A stretch of DNA of 64,000 nucleotides from Brachycybe producta (lineage: Eukaryota > Arthropoda > Diplopoda > Playtdesmida > Andrognathidae): positions 864,001-928,000 of the forward strand of contig JAUPFP010000027.1 of the NCBI GenBank assembly GCA_036925085.1, given 5' to 3'. This document shows, piece after piece, positions 1 through 12,000 of the stretch. How positions within the stretch are numbered: position 1 is the first letter of the stretch; each line of letters opens with the position of its first letter. The translations under genes were made by a program, and so were the position numbers. A model generated the notes under the pieces. That model searched no databases. It saw only the letters and a program-made list of their open reading frames with translations, and was not told the origin of the DNA.

Positions 1-1302
1 TTTTATCACCACCACCAGGGTGTCTTCTGGTTTTTCACTTTTTAAAAAGACATTTTCAACTATCTTACATGTAAACTAACCCTCCCTTTTATGTTAGATA
101 CTTTTTTAAAAAAAAAATGGCCAAAAAAGTGTGAGGGATGCTAATGACTGCAACAACTCCCTCTAAAAAAAATCCTCAATATTGGGTGACAATTTTATCT
201 TTTGTTGGCGACATAGTCCTGAACAAAAAAAAAATAGAATAACTAGGGAACGTTTTTGTAACACATTCAGTATTTTATAAAGTGCCAGCATCTTGCTACA
301 ACTTTTAAGTGAGACTAAAACACTTTTTTTTGGCTTAACAATATCTGTCTGGTGTCACATATCGCCACCAGAGGGATTTTTTTTCAAGTGGTTTTTTTCT
401 TCTACTCTATCTTATAAAGAAGGTGGTGTTGGTTGGAGTTCATTTGGTGCACTCTCACTCTGTGTGTGTGTAAAATGCGTGTAATATGCATTTCACATTG
501 CCATGAGGGTCCCTTTTATTGGGAAAGGGGGGATTACATGTGTATGGGTACTGTCCCTTCAAGCATTGGACATGCTTTGTTTATTGAGTGATTCATTCTG
601 ACACTGAACTCAGAAATATGGGTGGATTATGTGTGTGTGTGTGGTGGAAGTTATTGGAAAGGTTCCTATTTATTGAACCACCATTACAATTCATATATTA
701 TAATAGTGGAATTCTAATAATAGCTACCCACTCTGTAATTTGCAACCAATGGGGCAATGTGGGGAGTAAGTACCATTAATCGATTTACCAAATTATAAGG
801 CAGCATGTTTTCACTGGCCAACATAAAGAACTTACGTTTTAAAATCGATTGGAATATGCACCAATTGCAAACTGTAGGCAACAAATACTTTGTTCAGACT
901 GGCACTTAATATTTGGTATTGAATACCCTACTCAATACCGTATTGTGTCTGCATGCACACCAATCCAGTATTCAGGCCTGGAATAGCTGTAGTCCATCTC
1001 ATGAAGTAGTTTCAATTACTGGATTAAGTCCACATGCTTTGCAAATAAGTTGAGTTAATGAGCTTCAATTAAAAATCAAATAAACTGAAATTTACCATGA
1101 CATTGAATAGGGATATAGTTTATTTTCACCAATGGCGCTCTAATTCACAACGTATGCTGAAAACGATATTGAAAGTGGCTGTCTGGGACACAGTAGTGCC
1201 TTCAATACTGCTTGCAATTCAAACTCAAGTCATTATTTTTTCAATCCAAGTCCAATATCCGGTACAAGTCAAATTAAATCAAACAACAACAACACAAACA
1301 TA

Positions 1303-1345
1303 CATGCCCTCACCAGGATTCGAACCTGGAACCCCCGGCACCACA
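1303..1345 (-). repeat. tRNA-like T-arm, probable 5'-truncated SINE
   Basis: The minus strand has a perfect 5-bp T stem with loop (CCAGG TTCGAAT CCTGG), i.e. a B-box, followed by a (TTG)n-like tail at 1280-1300. No matching acceptor arm or clear A-box is found, so it is not an intact tRNA gene. Confidence 0.4.
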
Positions 1346-2157
1346 ATCGAAGACCTTCTCCACAGTAATAAAGAGTTCTAGTTATTCCTCAAGTACCCCT
1401 AGTAATTAGTATCTAAGTGGTGGTTCCACTAGCAACGATTTTGACAATTATCCTCCATATATCATAGAAAACAAAGACAAGACATAGTAATCAGTGCTAA
1501 TCACTCTTCTAATTTTATACAACACAAACAAATAAATCTTCATTGCACATAGGATCAACATTATTCCAGACTACAGTGGTGTAGAAAACTACGTGAACTT
1601 CTTTGTGACGTCACAAGCTTCTTCTTGCTATGAGGCAGGTATACAAATAGAAACAAATATCGAGGTTAATAGGTTCAATTAACTGTATTTTATTTCTGAA
1701 GGTCATTTTTTTTTATTTAAAAAATATTTTGTCTACAAAATAAAACAGATTAATATATTACATATATGGATTGTGTGAACATTGTAGAATAAAATGCCTT
1801 TAGGGAGGATTGACGTTTTTGCAACATTCCTTTCGGTTTTTTCTTCTTCTTACCAGTTGTTGTTGTTGCACTTAATATTACCTTAAAAATAAGAGAACAG
1901 GAATTTTGTTTCGAGCTTGTATTGGGATCGCATTCGGTGTTAAATCATTCTGTTTTTTTTTTACTTTTTCCCTTTCTCCGTTTTTGAGACATTGAAATTC
2001 CTTTGGTCATAGTCAAGTATTTTTTTTTTTGGTGGTGGTGGTGGTTGTTGTTGTAATAACCTACTTCTCTGCATGAGTGGAAGGAATTTCTCTCTGTCTC
2101 TCTTAAGATTTCAGTGCCAAACAGTAAAAAAATGAAGTTAGAATTGGACATAATAAG

Positions 2158-2362
2158 ACAGGCAGTTAGAAATCGGTCAGAACTTCAGTTGGCTCCGTCT
2201 TTGTTATGACGACAATCAACTTCTACTTGGCTGGTTATGTAGTCTGACGTTGAAAAGGGTGGAGCATGGACGTCAGACTATATAACCAGCCAATTAGAAG
2301 TTGCTGGTCATCATAACAAAGGCGGAGCCAACTGAAGTTCTGACCGATTTCTAACTGCCTGT
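2158..2362. mobile_element. MITE family A, copy A1
   Basis: Terminal inverted repeats ACAGGCAGTTAGAAATCGG...; nearly the whole 205 bp folds back on itself. Flanked by a perfect 9-bp target duplication, cataataag (2149-2157 and 2363-2371). The 9-bp duplication points to Mutator-like transposition. The inner arms carry GGCTCCG and a gacgtcagact motif. Confidence 0.85.
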
Positions 2363-3171
2363 CATAATAAGAGGAGAGATGTAAAAATAAAATATATATA
2401 ACAAGGGTAAGAAAATAATCTTTGAAAAGAAAGAAGACCGTTTTTTAAAATTAGAAAGATTGAGTGCAACAACTTTTTTTTGTTGTTGTTGTTGTTTTCT
2501 TGTTTGCATTTGTTGTCTTAGCAATTAAATCATCATCGTCGTGATGATGATGATGATGATGATTATGAAACATTGTAGACTTTTGTTCCGAAGGATAGAT
2601 TAGACATAGACACTCAGCCAGTGAGATTTGTTGGTCAAAATCAACTACTACCAACAACAACCAACAACCACCTTTTCTTTCTGACCTCCTCCTCCTCCTC
2701 CTTCTTACCTCTCTCTCTCTCTCCCTTTTTTTTAAATTTACCTTTTCTCATTGCTGTTATATATATTTTATTTTTTTACCTGCAACTTCATCTTCTATTT
2801 TATATGGCAACAACCTGTTTTTTTTTCTTCCAATTTTGTTGGGTTTTTTTTTCTTCTTCTGTCTTGAATAGATTTATCAAAGTCATGATGTAGAAGAAGA
2901 GGTTGAAGCCCGGCTCATTATTATGTAGCCCCCAATCTCTCTCTCTTTTCTTTATGTTTTCCTCCAAAGGGTGTCATTTGAAAATGATGGGCCAACTTTG
3001 TATTTATAATATATATATATGAGTGTGTTTGAAACATTTCTGCATGTAATCATTTAAGGTTTGTATGTGTTCTCTGTAGGGTGTACTAAATAAGAAAAAA
3101 CTCACAGGGAGAAAGGAGGAGGAATGTATTGTATATAAATGACTTCATTCAATTGTTTAGCTACTTCTTCT

Positions 3172-3331
3172 AGTAGTAGTAGTAGTAGCAGTAGTAGTAG
3201 TAGTAGCAGTAGTAGTAGCAGTAGTAGTAGCAGTAGTAGTAGCAGTAGTAGTAGTAGTAGTAGTAGTGGTAGTAGTAGCAGCAGTAGTAGTAGGGGTAGT
3301 AGGGGTAGTAGTAGTAGTAGTAGGGGTAGTG

Positions 3332-3375
<44 letters not shown>

Positions 3376-3440
3376 TGTTGTAGTAGTAATAGTAGTAGTA
3401 GTAGTTGTTGTTGTAGTAGCAGTAGTAGTAGTAGTAGTAG
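3172..3440 (+). repeat. TAG trinucleotide microsatellite
   Basis: About 270 bp of (TAG)n with AGC and GGT variants. It continues on the far side of MITE A2 (3635-3652) and again near 4086-4105, so later insertions split one tract. Long poly-Ser/Thr/Val reading frames here are artefacts of the repeat. Confidence 0.9.
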
Positions 3441-3634
3441 TAGACATTTAGTTAGAAATAGGTAAAAACTTCAGTTGGCTCCACCCTTGTTATGACGACT
3501 GGCAACTTCTAATTGGCTGGTTATGAAGTCTGAGGTCACATGCTCGCCCTTTTCAACGTCAGACTACATAAGTTGCCAGTCGTCATAACAAGGGCGGAGC
3601 CAACTGAAGTTTTCACCTATTTCTAACTGCTTGT
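3441..3634. mobile_element. MITE family A, copy A2, inserted in the TAG tract
   Basis: Foldback copy of family A with the GGCTCC and TTATGACGACTGGCAACTTC arms. Both flanks are TAG repeat, so a 9-bp duplication cannot be told from the repeat itself. Confidence 0.8.
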
Positions 3635-3660
3635 GTAGTAGTAGTAGTAGTAGTTACTTT

Positions 3661-4000
3661 CAGGGGCGCTTCGACCTCGCTATCCGCTTACTTTACCTTC
3701 AGGGGCGCTTCGACCGCGCCATTCGCTTACTTCACCTTCAGGGGCGCTTCGACCGCACTATCTGCTTACTTTACCTTCAGGGGCGCTTCGACTGCGCTAT
3801 CCGCTTACTTTACCGTCAGGGGCGCTTCGACCGCGCTATCCGCTTATTTTACCTTCAGGGACGCTTCGACCGCGCTATCCGTTTACTTTACTTTCAGGGG
3901 CGCTTCGACCGCGCTATCCGCTTATTTTACCTTCAGGGACGCTTCGACCGCGCTATCCGTTTACTTTACTTTCAGGGGCGCTTCGACCGCGCTATTTGTT
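3661..4000 (+). repeat. 39-bp minisatellite, nine units
   Basis: CAGGG(G/A)CG recurs at 3661, 3700, 3739, 3778, 3817, 3856, 3895, 3934 and 3973, exactly 39 bp apart. Because 39 divides by 3, one frame stays open and reads QGRFDRAIRLLYL per unit. The last units alternate in two variants (a 78-bp higher-order repeat). It is far more GC-rich than its surroundings. Confidence 0.92.
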
Positions 4001-5938
4001 TGTGGTATACCTATTCTAGTGTTAATGTAATATAGGTGGAACAGGCCTAAAGCCTTATGGCGGGTGGGCCTTTAAACCCAATTACAGTAGTAGTTGTTGT
4101 AGTAAGAAAAATATTCACCAAAATTTCATTACTTTTCTTTCGCCCTGTATATTATTATTATTATTATTATATATTGAGGCTATGGTCATTTAGTTGTTTT
4201 AAATTGATAGGTGGATTTTGATCTGGTCACCTTCCATATATATATACATGTATATACAAACTAATAACAGGGGAACGTCGATGGCGTGAAATGCTACAGG
4301 ACTCAGGAGAAGATAAGAGGGAAGAAGTTAGGAGGGAGAAACAGGACCTTTAACAACATAATAAATATCGTACTTTTTTTATTATAAGGTGGTTTTTAAA
4401 GTGTAATGGGAAGGGTCACACACGCTGAAAACCAACCAGAAAATACAAATTCAGTTGTATTTCTGTGTTTCTTTGCACTCAAAAAGGTATATTGGTTGGT
4501 GTTTCTGACAAACGCCTTAAAAAGTATGATTTAATGGAATTTTTTTTTTCAGTGTGTGTAATCTTCTCTAAACGTCTCTCAAATTCTGGTTATTCTGTCT
4601 TTCAGAAGGGCAAAAATTAAGAGTTCAGCTAGCTACCCGTTCTAGTGTCTAACACACTTTCAATTTAACCATAAAATATCTTTAAATATAGAAAGATTAA
4701 ATGGCTCAATTTAATTTCTTATATGTAATAAGGAAGGTATTTTTTTCAATTTTTGACACTTGTTTGTGATTAGAAATTACAAACCAATTTTTTTTTCTCT
4801 AAAAGCGTGTAATTTGAAAGTGACCCAACTGTGTTAAAATCTTAATTTTATGTGACCATAAAGGTTTTTTTTTATTTTTGTTCTTAACAAAAGAAGGTCC
4901 AAAACGTATTTTCTTTAGTTCTTGTTCCAATGGAATGGTGAAGGGAGGGTGGTGGAGGGGGGAACGTCCATTTTGACCTACTGATCCTTTTGTAGGTGTA
5001 TTTTATACCTTTATATATTAGGTGATTGATGGGGTGCCGCATTTTACTGTGTATTCTACAGTATAGAGAGACCAACCTCATGTCCCATTGTGTTAAGGTC
5101 CATTTGACTTGAATGGTCAAGGCTTTAAATTGTTAAGACTAAGACGAAGAGGGGTGGTTGCTGAATCCATTGGAGGGTTATGGGGAGGGGGGGGGGTTGG
5201 GTGAAAAAGATGGCCATAACACAAGAGCGATGAACATATTTTGAGTTGAGGTTTGAAGCCGAGTACAGTTTTTTTTCTTTTGAAAGTGAGGGCTGACTGA
5301 GGGGGGGGGGGGGGTTTGGGATGAAGGAGTCTACTCTTAGTTTTATTATTAGTCCTCCTTCTCCTCCCCTTATACTATATATTTTGGAATTGAGTGAGTG
5401 TCCTGTCCCATCTTAGTTCTGGGCTGGTGGTGGTGGTGGTGGTGATGCTGGTTTTTTTGTTTGTATTCCCCTCTATTGCAACCTGCAGGGCAAAGCCACT
5501 TGTCATGTGTGTCTTGGTATTCTGTATTCTACATGACATTTGGAGGACTTAACAGAGATTTGACTGGTGACTTGAGTGACTACCATAGCCTCCATAGGTT
5601 GTTAGTTTCATACTTCAGCAATTGGTGATTGGTAATGGCTGCTGTTATTGCTGGCAATGCCCATTAGCCATGTGTTTTGTGAAATTTGGACTGATTTGTG
5701 TTATCTTCTTCTTACTAGTCCCCCATATAAGGAGGTTTGAAAAGAACTAAAATCTTTGTGATTGTTTGCTTGAATGACTTAATTTTTTTTTTTAAAGTGA
5801 ACTTTTTATTTTGTTGAATTTAATAATAATGATTCAAAATTTTGATGGTGTCATTTTCTGTTGGATATATTATATTTTGTAAAAACCCCAAAAAAAAGAT
5901 GCCTGAGAAATTTCTAAATACTACTGGTTCTTCTGTAG

Positions 5939-6074
5939 GAATTCCTCTGCAATTTCCAAGTGCATTTGCTGCATTTCATGCACCGATTCCGGTTGATCAG
6001 CGAACTCATGAAGGACGATATGTCTGGGATCCATCCACTGTCCGGATACACTCGTTTCATCACCCCACTCATGG
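5939..6074 (+). CDS. Gli: Gli most 5' visible coding exon
   Basis: The exon is bounded by ttcttctgtag and a consensus gtaagt donor at 6075. It encodes a peptide matching the GLI N-terminal block AFHAPxPxDxRxxEGRY. It enters in phase 1 and leaves in phase 2. Two bases (GG) pair with the first base at 24760 to make a glycine, which fits across the 18.7 kb intron. It is easy to miss because of that isolation. Confidence 0.88.
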
Positions 6075-9000
6075 GTAAGTCTCTCAAGTTCATTTTTTTT
6101 AAAATTTTCTTATTTGGAACTTTTCACGTAGATATTTCGTAGAGGACAAGAAAATGTCATCAAAATTAAATTTCAGTTGGTAATTAAAAAAAAAACTATG
6201 TCAAAAAATAAGAAAAATCATTGACCAGTAAATTTCAATTGAAACAAGAAATAAAAAAACCTTTGAACCACTTGAGAGAGTGAAAGACAAAAAAAAAAAC
6301 TAGAAGATTGATTTCCAAAGTTACAACTGTGTGACATGATTTATGTTTGTGACACTTTTTTTTCTTCTCATCAGAAGAACTTCTTTTAAAACATGTAGAA
6401 ATTATCACCACATGTAAAAGTTAACACTAAAATTCACAAATAATATTATGTGACATTTTGTTGAGTATTTCTCACACTTTTAAGAAGAAGAAGAAGAGAA
6501 AAAAAAAATGGCGTTAACATGTGTTTCTTTCTGAAAAAGACACATATTCCTTTTATAATTATTTCATTTTGTTGTATTTGATGATGGTTTCATGTTGTCC
6601 ATGGACGCACACTTCCACTTCAATATGAAAAGAAAAAAAGCCTTTCTAGTCCCATTTTAATGGGAAGAACTCATTATACAATTTGCTAATTTCATTATTT
6701 CCTTTTATTAGTTTATGTCTGATGTGTGTGTGTGTCAGTCATAATATGTTATTTGGTTAGTTCTCAATATTTATTTGCTTATGTTGTTTGATTGGTAAAC
6801 ACTTGGGGAAACTAAGTTGTTTGAGCTGTTGAACAAATGTATACATTTGTTTATATTATTTATATATATATTGTGAGAGTCTTCAAGAGACGTTTTTAAA
6901 CTAAACATAAACGGTAACATTAAACGACTTGCAAACATTAGAAGAAGAAAAAAAAATGAAAATAACTGAAATTATTAGAAAAGATCCTTCTTTAGGTCTT
7001 GTTTTCATTTGGGGTAAAATTTTTTAACTTTTTCACCAGTTGAAAACTTGAAATTTTCAAATAAGTTCAGATTTTACCCCAATGGAAACAAGGCCTTAAG
7101 GTTTCTACATCTGTTACAACTAAGGCAGAAAATCAAACCATTCTTACAGATTCAGTAGTCAAAATATGATACAGGGAAGTAAGTAGCACCAATTTGGTAG
7201 GTGAATTTGCATGTGTATTACCTAATTTCCACTACAAAAATTAACTACAGTTCCATAATCACGGTTGTGTTTCCATTTTTAAATCACTTAACCTGCGGTT
7301 GAATGATTTTGTGTCACTTCCTGTTAAACTAGTGCATTTTGTGAAATTTCACATTCCTCAGTCAGTCAAAAATGGAGTGCTATATCACTATCCGCCATAG
7401 TTGTTTGTAGGCTAAATTAGTTTGAACACAGGAAGTGACATATTTAACCATTAAACACGTTGTGCACATGCAGTCGAGTTAACTTAATTTTTCAAAAATT
7501 TAATCATGGTTAATATTACCATATTTGTTTGCGGGTAGAAAGCTAACTGTGGTTAACTTTTTAACTGCAGTTGATGTTTGTATAGTGGAAACGAGGTATT
7601 ATGGTGTATCAGAATATTTAATGTAATGTATCAGAATATACCAAAAATAATGTGATCTAAGTTAAAAGCTAAAACATTCACTTTTGCCTAAAATGCATTT
7701 AATGTTAAGGCCTTGCTAGAACTCAATGAAAAGAACTCCAAAAAAAGATTCCAAAAATATAAATTCCACAAAATGGAACTCAGAAAATAATTCGCAGCCT
7801 ATAATAGCATAATGAAAACTCTGAAAACAAAAGCAATTGTGTCAAAATTCCTATGCTGATGTCTGCACATGGTCAACCTGACCATTGCAGTGTTGCATTT
7901 CCCTAGTTTTCCTATTGTATTTCAGAGCTTTTCATTTCTGAGTACTCTGAAATAATGTTAAAAACATAATTTCAGAGTACTCTGATTTTCCACTGTGAAA
8001 CAGCAGTTTTCCGAAGAAAAAACTTCCAAAAACTATCATTTCGGAGTGTTTCATTGAGCTCTAGCAAGGCCTTTATTGGTTTTGTACTTCTCTAAATTTA
8101 TTAAATTATTATATTAGAAAACAATTTGTGTTTTCAAAAGTTGCACAGTCAAGGAAAATGACAAAATCGTCTCAAGTTTACTTTTCTGAGTGGGTATTTC
8201 TGGTTGTATAGCGCGGTATAGCCTAAATTAGTTCGTTGCACATAACACAAAAATCTGCACAGAAATAATTCTACAATTCCTTCTGGACAAAAAAGACAAG
8301 CATGTGCGACCACTTTACCGTAGAAACCTACAAAATGTACACAAACACCAACAGATGGAGTGACTGTTCACGCCGCCATTATCTCCTTGCCAAGTTCATC
8401 AAAGGCGCCAATTGTTTTGTAATTGTGCAGTACAATGCCACCTCCAAGTATAATCGGAAAACAGTTTCTTTCTTAAGAAAAAGCGAAGGGGACAAAGTGA
8501 CATGATGAGCTTTCTTTCTTGTTTTGTGACACTTGACTAATTTTTTTTATCAGTAAGCAAGCGGCCTATAGGGCAAACTGCATACAGAAACATTTAGATT
8601 AATTTTTTTGGCTCAGAGGTTTGCGTTGCTTTTTTGTAAGCTTTTCGAATTAAAGCATATGTGCGTTTTAATGCATCCTTAAAAGAGCAAACTCCTGCTG
8701 CTTGCTTGCTTGCCTATAGCTTACATTTGGTTTGATATTTTGAAGCAGATCATAAGCATTAAATACAAACTAACCAATCAGATTCCAAAGTGATTCCAAA
8801 AGGGAAAAGTCAGGAGGTGGTCAGCTGGTTATGATTTAGATGTTAGATATCACTTTTTTTTAGCATGCCATAGGTTAAATTTTAACGCCAATATGTAGTG
8901 ATGACTTTGTTGGTTGAAAATCGAAATTGTAAATTAAAATCAATTTAAAGCCATAGAAAGCGAATATGCAGATTAACCTGAAATGAAAGTTCTGCTTATA

Positions 9001-12000
9001 CTTATACTGTATAACAATGCCTTAACTGATTTTGCCACAATTAATTTCTATAATTGAAAATCAACCACATTATTTGTTTCATCTTCTCACCCAATTGTTA
9101 CACTTTTTTCTTTCTTGTTTGTTAAAATGATGATGGGAGGTCATAATCTGTGGTTTGTGTTTAATTAAGCAATTTAAAGAAAATGATTATCCTATTATTA
9201 CATTTTATATTGGTTAATCGTGGCTTAGCTGGGTTTTTTTTTTTTAAAGTTTTTTTTTTTATTTTAAAAACCTTCCGACCTCTTTTAAGTTTTTTTTTTT
9301 TTCCACTGAAAAACTCAACCATCTGTAACTTAGTAGTAGTTATCAGGTTTTTTTTAAAAGATATATTTCTTGGGATAATCTTTAAATATAAAATAAGTAT
9401 ATAATAAAAGAGTGAAGAAGGCATTGACTGATGTTTTCCATGAAAACTCAAAACAGTTCTCAAACGCACAAACACACATAACAAAAAAAAAATTAGCTTT
9501 TTTTTCATGTATTATACCTGGAAATTATTACATGTAAAGAGGGTTTATATGAGGTTAAAAACTTTAAATGATCACATTTGATCAGCAGGTGACCTGAACC
9601 AACCAACCCAACCCAACCCTCGAAATCCCCCTCTTAATAAAAGTATTAACAAAATTCGTGATTTCGTGGATTCTTTAAAAAAAAATTGTTTGGAAGAACT
9701 TTTTACTCCTATGATGTCTATTAAGGTCAACAATATTTTTGATTTGTTGGAATTGATGACGATGATGAACAGGTTGATGTATAACTTTTGATAACATCAT
9801 CATCATCATCATAAGAAAAAGAAGATTGATCCGAAGTTACAGGGGGAGGGTTCAGATTAAGAAGAGGGTGTTTCCACCAAACGTTTTTCTGGTCCTCTTG
9901 GAAGATTTTTTTGTTTGTTTGTTTTCTAAATATATTTGGACATTGAGAGAGAGAGAGAGACACACAAGGCAAATTGGATGGAGCTTTGACCTCTTCTTAT
10001 CCTCCTCCTCCTCCCTTTTAAATTTCCTCTTGATGGTGAGTTTTTTTTTTGGTGGTACCCACCATGGACAGCTAAAATTGGTTTTGATTCTTCTCAGCTT
10101 CATATTTCTTAATTTTTTTTGCGTGATTTTTTTTTATATCTATTTAATCTGAAGAATGACTTTTACATTTTTAGTTTTTAATGTGAATTTTGGATGTCAA
10201 TTACACGTACATACTGTATGGTAGTAGTATCTAGGATTTCTAGCTCATTGCTTTGTTAATAGTCCATCAAATAGTTGAGAGAAAGAATGTGGCTCTCAGA
10301 TAGTTTTTTTTTTCAGTCTCTCCCTGTATACATATACATGTATATCCAAATAATAAAATCAAATATTCTCATTAAAATCATCATTAATTTTATAATGATA
10401 TTACTAGGTAATGATGATTAATATTGATTACAAATTAGGATGGCTTACGGGGTAATTGTTTTTTGTTTGAAAAAATAAAACTTTTTTAAAGCAACTTTTA
10501 TAGAAAAAAATTTAAAATTTATTAGAAATTAATCTTGAATACAATCTAGATACAAAATTAAAGGTTTCGATTTTAAAAACACCGAATAACGTAGGGAGAA
10601 GTCTCGATGTAACTCTCGAAACTCATCAAAAAAGACGAGGAAAAAAAAAACCCCCGCCAAATTCAAGTGCACAAAGTGAAATTCATTGGGATTTTCCTTA
10701 TTATTTTGTCACTTTTGGAAAGTAATTCAAATGCTTTGATGGAAAAATGAATAATTTTGATTAATCTTTTTCAAATTTAGTAATTGTACTAATCAATTAG
10801 ATTCTTATTGATTTTTATTAAAGTAATTTGTTTCAACACTGAAAAAAAAATGTGGGTATTTATTTTGTGTAAATGGTGTTTAAAATGTTTCTATGGATAT
10901 TTCATTCTTGAAAGGATTTGGAGATACTTTTTTGTGTCTCTCCTCCTTCACTTTTTGCAATCCATCTTTTTTTTTTGGTCTATTCTTAATTTCTTAAGAA
11001 AGGCGTTTCTTTAGTTTTTAAGTCGCTGTATGCTATCTCTCACGACTTCTTTTTTATGGATTAAAAAATCGGATTATAAACAGCTGGGTCATGTTTTCAT
11101 TTTCTACATAAAACGAACAAAAATGAATAATAAAAAAGAATACAAGTTTAAGAGGTTTTTTAAATGGCGGAGGAGGAGGGTGGTAAATGGATAAATAAGG
11201 GGGTGGGGGTGTTGTGGATCTCATTTTCTTAAGCCATGACTTGCACTACAGCTCACACTCGTGTAACAAGTGTGTACTTCTTCTTACCTTATGATCAGTA
11301 AAAAAACATCCCTTTTAACACAGGCAATTAGAAAACGGGATGAACAGAAGTTGGCTCCGCCCCTTTTTATGACGACCGGCAACTTCTAATCGGTTGTTTA
11401 TGTAGTCTGACGTCACATGCTCCGCCCTTTTCAAACCAATTAGAAGTTGCCGTTCGTCATAAAAAAGGCGGGGGCCAACTTCTGTTCATCCCGGTTTCTA
11501 ATTGCCTGTCTTTTATCAGGGGGGGGGATCGGGTGTAGTGTGTTAAAAAGTTGAAACACTTGTTACCTTACAAACATTTGTATAAAATAATAAATCCGTC
11601 GTGCAATTTGCACGAGATGAAAACGACTATCAACTTAAAAGTAGTTTTAAAATGTAAAATGCCTCTCTCCGATGTCTGATTATATTATTGAGTCTTAACG
11701 GTGCAAATAATGAGAAACTTGAAGGTGTTTTAGAAACTAGAAGTGCTATCTTTCAAAATAATGTGTTTATTTAAACAGACAAAGTGAGGTTGATGTCATT
11801 GGTGTTTTAGTTTATACCTGGTACACACACCTGATAATTTAATTGCATTTAAATAATAAACGTGTTCTACAGAGCCCTGTGAAGAACAAACAAACAATAT
11901 ATCGAATTCAATTTATTCAGTTAATAATCTGAAAATATTGAGTTAATACTTAAATATAATATAGAAACTATTGACATTAAAATATTGATTTAGTATTTCA

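Larger units (their letters stand above)
1..5938. other. Gli 5' flank or first intron; no gene seen
   Basis: No coding exon is recognised here. The stretch is AT-rich and low in complexity, with poly-T runs, (TGG)n, (ATG)n and (CTC)n tracts. It contains two copies of MITE family A, a TAG microsatellite, a 39-bp minisatellite, a tRNA-like fragment and a partial family B piece near 4575-4680, all listed separately. The Gli exon at 5939 starts in phase 1, so at least one upstream coding exon must exist. It could lie here or left of the window. Confidence 0.6.

Noticed and set aside
1303..1345. Functional tRNA gene
   Set aside because: Only the T-arm is intact; acceptor and D arms are missing.
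3139..3465. Open frames of poly-Ser, poly-Thr and poly-Val on both strands
   Set aside because: They are the six readings of the TAG microsatellite; all frames stay open simply because the repeat lacks stops in those registers.
3631..4035. 134-codon frame with repeated QGRFDRAIRLLYL as a repeat-protein gene
   Set aside because: It begins in TAG repeat, lacks unique flanking coding sequence, and the 39-bp period alone explains the open frame.
8302..8505. 67-codon frame inside the Gli intron as a gene
   Set aside because: The composition looks coding-like, but there is no recognised family, no splice context and no promoter evidence.
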